A stretch of DNA of 64,000 nucleotides from FEN-680 sp036845225 (lineage in GTDB: Bacteria; Actinomycetota; Geothermincolia; Fen-727; Anoxymicrobiaceae). Every line of letters begins with the position of its first letter. The first letter of the stretch is position 1. The DNA is taken from positions 1-64,000 of the forward strand of contig DAIUEJ010000008.1 of the NCBI GenBank assembly GCA_036845225.1, in the 5' to 3' direction. A model generated the notes under the pieces. That model searched no databases. It had not been told where the DNA came from and was given only the letters and a program-made list of their open reading frames with translations. The position numbers were made by a program, and so were the translations under genes. Shown here piece by piece: positions 60,124 to 64,000 of this stretch.

Positions 60124-61320
60124 CTATTCCACTTTCACTATCACGGCGTCGCCCTGGCCGCCGCCCCCGCAGATGGCAGCGCCGCCGTAGCCGCCCCCGC
60201 GCCTGCGGAGTTCGTTGACGAGGCTCATGACGATGCGCGCGCCGCTGGCTCCGACAGGATGCCCGAGCGCGATGGCGCCGCCGTTCACGTTTATGTTCTC
60301 GGCCTTCTCGGGGTCGAGGCCCAGCATCTTGGCCGAGTGCCAGCAGACCGCCGCGAACGCCTCGTTTATCTCGTACAGGTCGACCTGATCGGGAGTCATG
60401 TCCAGCCTTGCCAGCGCTTTCTTGATCGAGTTCGCCGGCACCGTGGCGAGATAGGCGCACTTGTCGGCGACCATGCCGTGAGAAGCAATAGAGCCCAGTA
60501 TGTCCAGGCCCAGCTCCTCGGCCTTTTTCCGCGAGGCCACCACGATCGCGGCCGCGCCGTCGTTTATGCCCGAGGCGTTGCCAGCGGTAACAGTGCCTTC
60601 CTTGCGGAACGCGGGGCGCAGCTTGGCAAGCGACTCCATAGTCGTCTCGGGCCGTATGTGCTCGTCCGCATCGAAAAGCTTTATCTCCTTCTTGACCTTG
60701 ATCTCGTAGGGTACTATCTCCTCGGTGAACTTCCCCGCCTTCTGGGCGGCTGCCGAGCGCTCCTGGCTTCGGACAGACCAGAGGTCCTGCTCCTCGCGGG
60801 TCGTCCCGAACTCCTCGGCGACCATATCGGTGCCCTCGCCCATGTGCCAGTTGTTGACCGCGCACCAGAGGGCGTCGTGGATCATGCCGTCGATGAGGGT
60901 CCCGTTTCCCATGCGGTACCCGAAACGCCCCTTGGGGACGTAGTAGCACGCCTGGCTCATGCTCTCCATGCCGCCGGTGACGATGATGTCGGCGTCTCCG
61001 CAGCGGATTATCTGGTCGGCCATGACCAGCGAGCTGATGCTGGATATGCAGACCTTGTTGACGTTGAGGACAGGCAGCTCTACTGGAAAGCCGGCCTTGA
61101 GTGAAGCCTGCTTGGCCGGCATCTGTCCCACGCCGCCGGTGATGACCTGGCCCATTATCATGTACTCGAGCTGGTCCGGCGCCACTGTCGACCTCTCGAC
61201 GGCCTCCTTCACCGCCGCCCCGCCGAGGTCTACGGCCGGCACGTCAGCGAGCGCCCCGCCGAGCCGCCCGAAGGCGGTGCGAGCCATTCCGACGATTACG
61301 GTATCCGACAAGTCAATCAA
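60124..61320 (-). CDS. Acetyl-CoA C-acyltransferase (thiolase)
   Basis: The 398-residue thiolase has nucleophile Cys91 in VNKVCISSI, HWHMGEG-type VNNWHMGEGTD, GHPVGASGARI with the catalytic His and CGGGGQGDA with the second Cys. It cleaves 3-oxoacyl-CoA to acetyl-CoA and a shorter acyl-CoA, or condenses two acetyl-CoA. It lies between two acyl-CoA dehydrogenases in what looks like a beta-oxidation operon. Confidence 0.92.
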   Translation of the reverse strand: MIDLSDTVIVGMARTAFGRLGGALADVPAVDLGGAAVKEAVERSTVAPDQLEYMIMGQVITGGVGQMPAKQASLKAGFPVELPVLNVNKVCISSISSLVMADQIIRCGDADIIVTGGMESMSQACYYVPKGRFGYRMGNGTLIDGMIHDALWCAVNNWHMGEGTDMVAEEFGTTREEQDLWSVRSQERSAAAQKAGKFTEEIVPYEIKVKKEIKLFDADEHIRPETTMESLAKLRPAFRKEGTVTAGNASGINDGAAAIVVASRKKAEELGLDILGSIASHGMVADKCAYLATVPANSIKKALARLDMTPDQVDLYEINEAFAAVCWHSAKMLGLDPEKAENINVNGGAIALGHPVGASGARIVMSLVNELRRRGGGYGGAAICGGGGQGDAVIVKVE

Positions 61321-61350
61321 CCTCCTCGTGTTAATGCGAGAGGCCCGGCA

Positions 61351-62496
61351 TCAGAGGCCGAGCTCCCTTGATATGACTATCCTCTGGACCTCGCTGGTCC
61401 CTTCACCGATCTCCATTATCTTCGCGTCGCGGAAGTACCGGCAGACCGGGTAATCCTCGATGTAGCCGTACCCCCCGTGGATCTGGACTGCGTTGCTCGC
61501 GGCCCGCATGCATGTCTCGGAGGCGAACAGCTTCGCGAAAGCGGCCTCCTTGCGGTACGAGCGCCCCTGGTCGCACAGCCACGCGGCCTTCATGGTCGCG
61601 TTGTGCGCCAGCTCGATCTCCATCGCCATGTCCGCGCACTTGAAGCTCACCGCCTGGTACTGGCTTATCGGGCGGCCGAACGCGACGCGCTCCTTGGCGT
61701 ACTTGACCGACTCCTCCAGGCACCCCTGCGCGAGGCCGACCGACAGCGCCGCCACGCCGATGCGCCCGCAGTCCAACGCCTTCAGGAAAGACTTGAAGCC
61801 CTCGCCGCGCCCGCCCAGGAGGTTCTCCTTCGGGACCCTGCAGTCCGAGAAGGAGAGCTCGTGGGTGTCGGAGGATTGCCAGCCCATCTTGCGGTACTTG
61901 GGCGCGACCGTGTATCCGAGGGTGCCGTTGGGCACGATGATGTTGCTGATCTCTTTCTTGCCGATCTCGTCGCCCGTCACGGCGGTGATGACCACCAGGA
62001 GCGAGATGTCGGTCCCCGAGTTGGTGATGAAGCACTTGGTGCCGTTGATGACCCACTCGTCGCCCTCCAGCACCGCGGTGGTCCTGGTGTTGCCGGCGTC
62101 GGACCCGGCCTCCGGCTCGGTGAGCCCGAAGGCGCCGAGGCCCGTCCCCTGAGCGAGCGGCACCAGCCACTTCTGCTTCTGGTCTTCGGTGCCGAACAGG
62201 AGTATCGGGCGTGCGGACAGCGAGGTGTGCGCCGCGATGGTGATGCCGAGACTCGCGGAGACCCTCGAGATCTCTTCTACCGCCACCGCGTAGGTCACTA
62301 TGTCAGCGCCCGAGCCGCCGTACTCCTCAGGGATCGGCAGCCCGAAGAGCCCCATCTCGGCCATCTTGGCCTGGAGCGCGTAGGGGAACTCGCCCTTCTC
62401 GTCGAGCTCTTCCGCCACCGGCGCGATCTCGTTGTCGGCGAACTCCCGGACCATCTGCTTGAACATCACTTGGTCTTCGGTCAGGTCAAAATCCAT
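61351..62496 (-). CDS. Acyl-CoA dehydrogenase
   Basis: The 381-residue enzyme has GAFGLTEPEAGSDAGNTRT, CFITNSGT, GWQSSDTHELSF, KERVAFGRPISQYQ and YFRDAKIMEIGEGTSEVQRIVI. The catalytic Glu region reads IGEGT instead of the usual YEGT, with Glu retained. It is distinct from the one at 58925 (about 40 percent alike by eye). It starts the three-gene beta-oxidation operon. An 11-base palindrome CCTATCATAGG lies 66 bases upstream. Confidence 0.9.
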   Translation of the reverse strand: MDFDLTEDQVMFKQMVREFADNEIAPVAEELDEKGEFPYALQAKMAEMGLFGLPIPEEYGGSGADIVTYAVAVEEISRVSASLGITIAAHTSLSARPILLFGTEDQKQKWLVPLAQGTGLGAFGLTEPEAGSDAGNTRTTAVLEGDEWVINGTKCFITNSGTDISLLVVITAVTGDEIGKKEISNIIVPNGTLGYTVAPKYRKMGWQSSDTHELSFSDCRVPKENLLGGRGEGFKSFLKALDCGRIGVAALSVGLAQGCLEESVKYAKERVAFGRPISQYQAVSFKCADMAMEIELAHNATMKAAWLCDQGRSYRKEAAFAKLFASETCMRAASNAVQIHGGYGYIEDYPVCRYFRDAKIMEIGEGTSEVQRIVISRELGL

Positions 62497-62561
62497 GCGT
62501 GTCTCCTTGGGGTATGCTGCTCAGACGAAACTGGGCGGGCACCGGCCAGCCGATTTCAAAA

Positions 62562-62572
62562 CCTATCATAGG
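62562..62572. promoter_or_regulatory. Possible promoter/operator palindrome
   Basis: CCTAT-C-ATAGG, 66 bases upstream of the acyl-CoA dehydrogenase start (62496); its minus strand contains TATGAT, a -10-like hexamer. Either a promoter element or an operator; evidence is weak. Confidence 0.25.
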
Positions 62573-62768
62573 GCGCATCAAACTTCAATCTGGACGGCGA
62601 CCGCCCCGGGCGACTGAAGGACAGGCGCTAAAGTGAGAAGAAATAACACACGAAAAATATATGAAGCTGGTTGTTGCTTGACCTCCGATGATGTTGCAGG
62701 TGCATCGCGATCTATCATCCACCGTATATGGTTCTTTACGGGATCAAGGTCAGAGAAGGGAATCTGAA

Positions 62769-63755
62769 GTGAATTGTTTGCGTTGCGGCAATGACATCCC
62801 CGAGGGGAGCCAGTCGTGCCCGGGCTGCGGCCTGAAGCTGAAGGCCGCTCCCGTGCCAGCAGTACCGCAAGGGGTGCCACCTGTGCTTGGCCAGCCCACT
62901 GCCGGACAGCCGGCGCAGGCGTACCCTCCCGCTCAGGGGACAGGTGGCCCGGTTGCACCGGCCATTGGAGGCTACCCTCCTGCCCCGCCCGAGGGCTACA
63001 TCCGCCCTCAACCAGGCGGCTATCCTCCGCAGGCTCCCGGCGGTTTTCAGCCTCAGGGCCCGCCTCCGGGAGTCCCGCCTTTCCAACAGGGGCCGGGCAT
63101 GCCGCCGGGCGCCCAGCCGGGGCCGTACTACCAGTCGCCGGGTGAGATCCCGCCTCCGCCGCCGGGACCCTACGTATCCCCCGGCGAGGTCGGGCTCCCC
63201 GGCCAGTATCCTGCCTACGGGCCCGGCGTGAACCAGTACGGGCAGGCGCAGGCTGCCCGCCCGCGCGAGGGGCTGCCCCGCGCGCTCATCGCTTTCATCC
63301 TCATCGGGGTCCTGGTGATAGCGGGCGCGGCCGCCTCGTACTTCATGATCCTCAAGAAACACGAGCCCAGCGCGCCGGAGGCCGCAGTGCTCAAGTACTT
63401 CGAGGTCCTCCCTACGGGAGACATCGCCGCGATCAAAGCCATGTTCGCGCCTGACGCGCAACCGAGCGACGAGAACCTCTCCTACATCCAGAAGGCGCTC
63501 AAGCTGGCGCCGGGGGTCAAGTATGAGGACGTCAAGCTGGCGACGGTCTCGGAGACCGCGACCGCCGCGACCGTCCAGCTTAAAGATTTCACCGTGGCGG
63601 TCACAATGGGAGGCCAGACCGTCAGGCAGAACCTCTCGACCTTCCTCGGCGGCGCGAAGGTCGTGATCAACCTGAAGTATGAGAACGGGCAGTGGTTGCT
63701 CGTCGCCAACAAGGGCGCGCTTCCGAACATCTCGAACTTCCCGGGCAGTCCCTGA
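62769..63755 (+). CDS. Zinc-ribbon, Pro/Gly-rich membrane protein
   Basis: The 328-residue protein begins with a zinc ribbon (CLRCGN and CPGCGLKLK), followed by ~130 residues of Pro/Gly/Gln-rich sequence, then a helix (LIAFILIGVLVIAGAAASYFMIL, ~176-197) and a C-terminal domain resembling DUF4878/lumazine-binding-like sequences (APEAAVLKYFEVLPTGDIAAIKAMFAPDA). Domain order is typical of actinobacterial and Firmicutes membrane proteins of unknown function. The start is GTG 62769 with AAGG upstream. Confidence 0.7.
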   Translation: MNCLRCGNDIPEGSQSCPGCGLKLKAAPVPAVPQGVPPVLGQPTAGQPAQAYPPAQGTGGPVAPAIGGYPPAPPEGYIRPQPGGYPPQAPGGFQPQGPPPGVPPFQQGPGMPPGAQPGPYYQSPGEIPPPPPGPYVSPGEVGLPGQYPAYGPGVNQYGQAQAARPREGLPRALIAFILIGVLVIAGAAASYFMILKKHEPSAPEAAVLKYFEVLPTGDIAAIKAMFAPDAQPSDENLSYIQKALKLAPGVKYEDVKLATVSETATAATVQLKDFTVAVTMGGQTVRQNLSTFLGGAKVVINLKYENGQWLLVANKGALPNISNFPGSP

Positions 63756-63775
63756 GAAGCTTGGGGCTTGCGGCC

Positions 63776-64000
63776 TCAGGGGAGTGACAGGGGAGCGAAG
63801 CTCAACAGCAGCCGCTTCTGGCCGACCGATGGGAAGTCGACGGTTACCTCCACGTCATTTTCCAGGTCCTTGAGGGAGGCCACCACTCCCCGGCCCCACT
63901 TCGCGTGGACGACCGTATCGCCGGGCGCGACCGAGATCGCCGGCCCTCCCCGTTCGAAGTCCCCCGCCTCGAAGGCGACCTCCGCCTCCTCGATGAGCTC
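63776..64000 (-). CDS. pcrA: UvrD/PcrA helicase, C-terminal end (partial)
   Basis: The last 74 residues are in the window; the gene continues past 64000. The sequence DTVVHAKWGRGVVASL then DVEVTVDFPSVGQKRLLLSF is the Tudor-like C-terminal domain of actinobacterial and Firmicutes PcrA/UvrD, which contacts RNA polymerase. It converges on the zinc-ribbon gene, with 20 bases between stops. Confidence 0.8.
   Translation of the reverse strand, partial: ELIEEAEVAFEAGDFERGGPAISVAPGDTVVHAKWGRGVVASLKDLENDVEVTVDFPSVGQKRLLLSFAPLSLP

Overview
The window is high-GC and densely coded. It reads as chromosome from an anaerobic or facultatively anaerobic Gram-positive-type bacterium, most likely a deep-branching actinobacterium. 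This is an inference from gene content: an LmeA/DUF2993-type protein, split B12-dependent acyl-CoA mutases, adenosylcobalamin ribonucleotide reductase, an L,D-transpeptidase, many lipoproteins and no outer-membrane genes. Heterodisulfide-reductase-like proteins, an aldehyde:ferredoxin-oxidoreductase-like protein and an ADP-forming acyl-CoA synthetase point to anaerobic, ferredoxin-linked catabolism of acyl-CoA thioesters. No rRNA, tRNA, CRISPR array or intact transposase gene was seen.

Layout. 1-1036 is a lower-GC edge with two gene fragments meeting head to head near 719. 1111-6002 (+) holds an FAD oxidoreductase, a methyltransferase, a GH57 branching-type enzyme and a GT4 glycosyltransferase. 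6033-9431 (-) holds a lipoprotein, then a methyltransferase/acyltransferase/galT operon. 9616-14569 (-) holds an acyl-CoA dehydrogenase, an enoyl-CoA hydratase, a two-subunit acyl-CoA mutase with the isobutyryl-CoA-mutase signature, and a corrinoid adenosyltransferase. An L,D-transpeptidase (+) follows.

16081-37648 (-) is a 21-kb catabolic block. It holds an MtxX-like protein, the acyl-CoA synthetase alpha subunit, HdrB/GlcF-like iron-sulfur proteins, an SsuABC-type transporter, a QueG-like protein, HdrA, a BPL_N-type protein, a short AOR-like protein with a ferredoxin-like partner, an SDR, a second mutase large subunit with an atypical active site, an enoyl-CoA hydratase, a GlcD/GlcF/GlcE-like trio, MeaB, the mutase small subunit and a TetR regulator at the 5' end. 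I read it as a pathway for an unidentified, probably branched, acyl-CoA.

37837-64000 is mixed: membrane proteins, an AIR-synthase-like protein, priA, a radical SAM protein, a DnaJ-zinc-finger-like lipoprotein, nrdJ, a beta-keto acid cleavage/CoA-transferase/acyl-CoA-synthetase-beta cluster, a PP2C-like membrane protein, a degenerate M28 peptidase, rarA, a beta-oxidation cluster (two acyl-CoA dehydrogenases and a thiolase), and the end of a UvrD/PcrA helicase.

Two short palindromic repeat families lie mainly between genes. One has a near-constant core (GGTGCCTGACCCC or GGTGCCTGTCCC) inside self-complementary arms that differ from copy to copy. The other is CGCCGGCGTCCCGCCGGC in tandem groups of two to four. 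Both often abut or supply stop codons. No gene-free stretch exceeds 300 bases. The longest (44892-45175, 48245-48527, 62497-62768) hold a terminator and inverted repeats, a divergent promoter region with a strong leader hairpin, and little recognisable, respectively.
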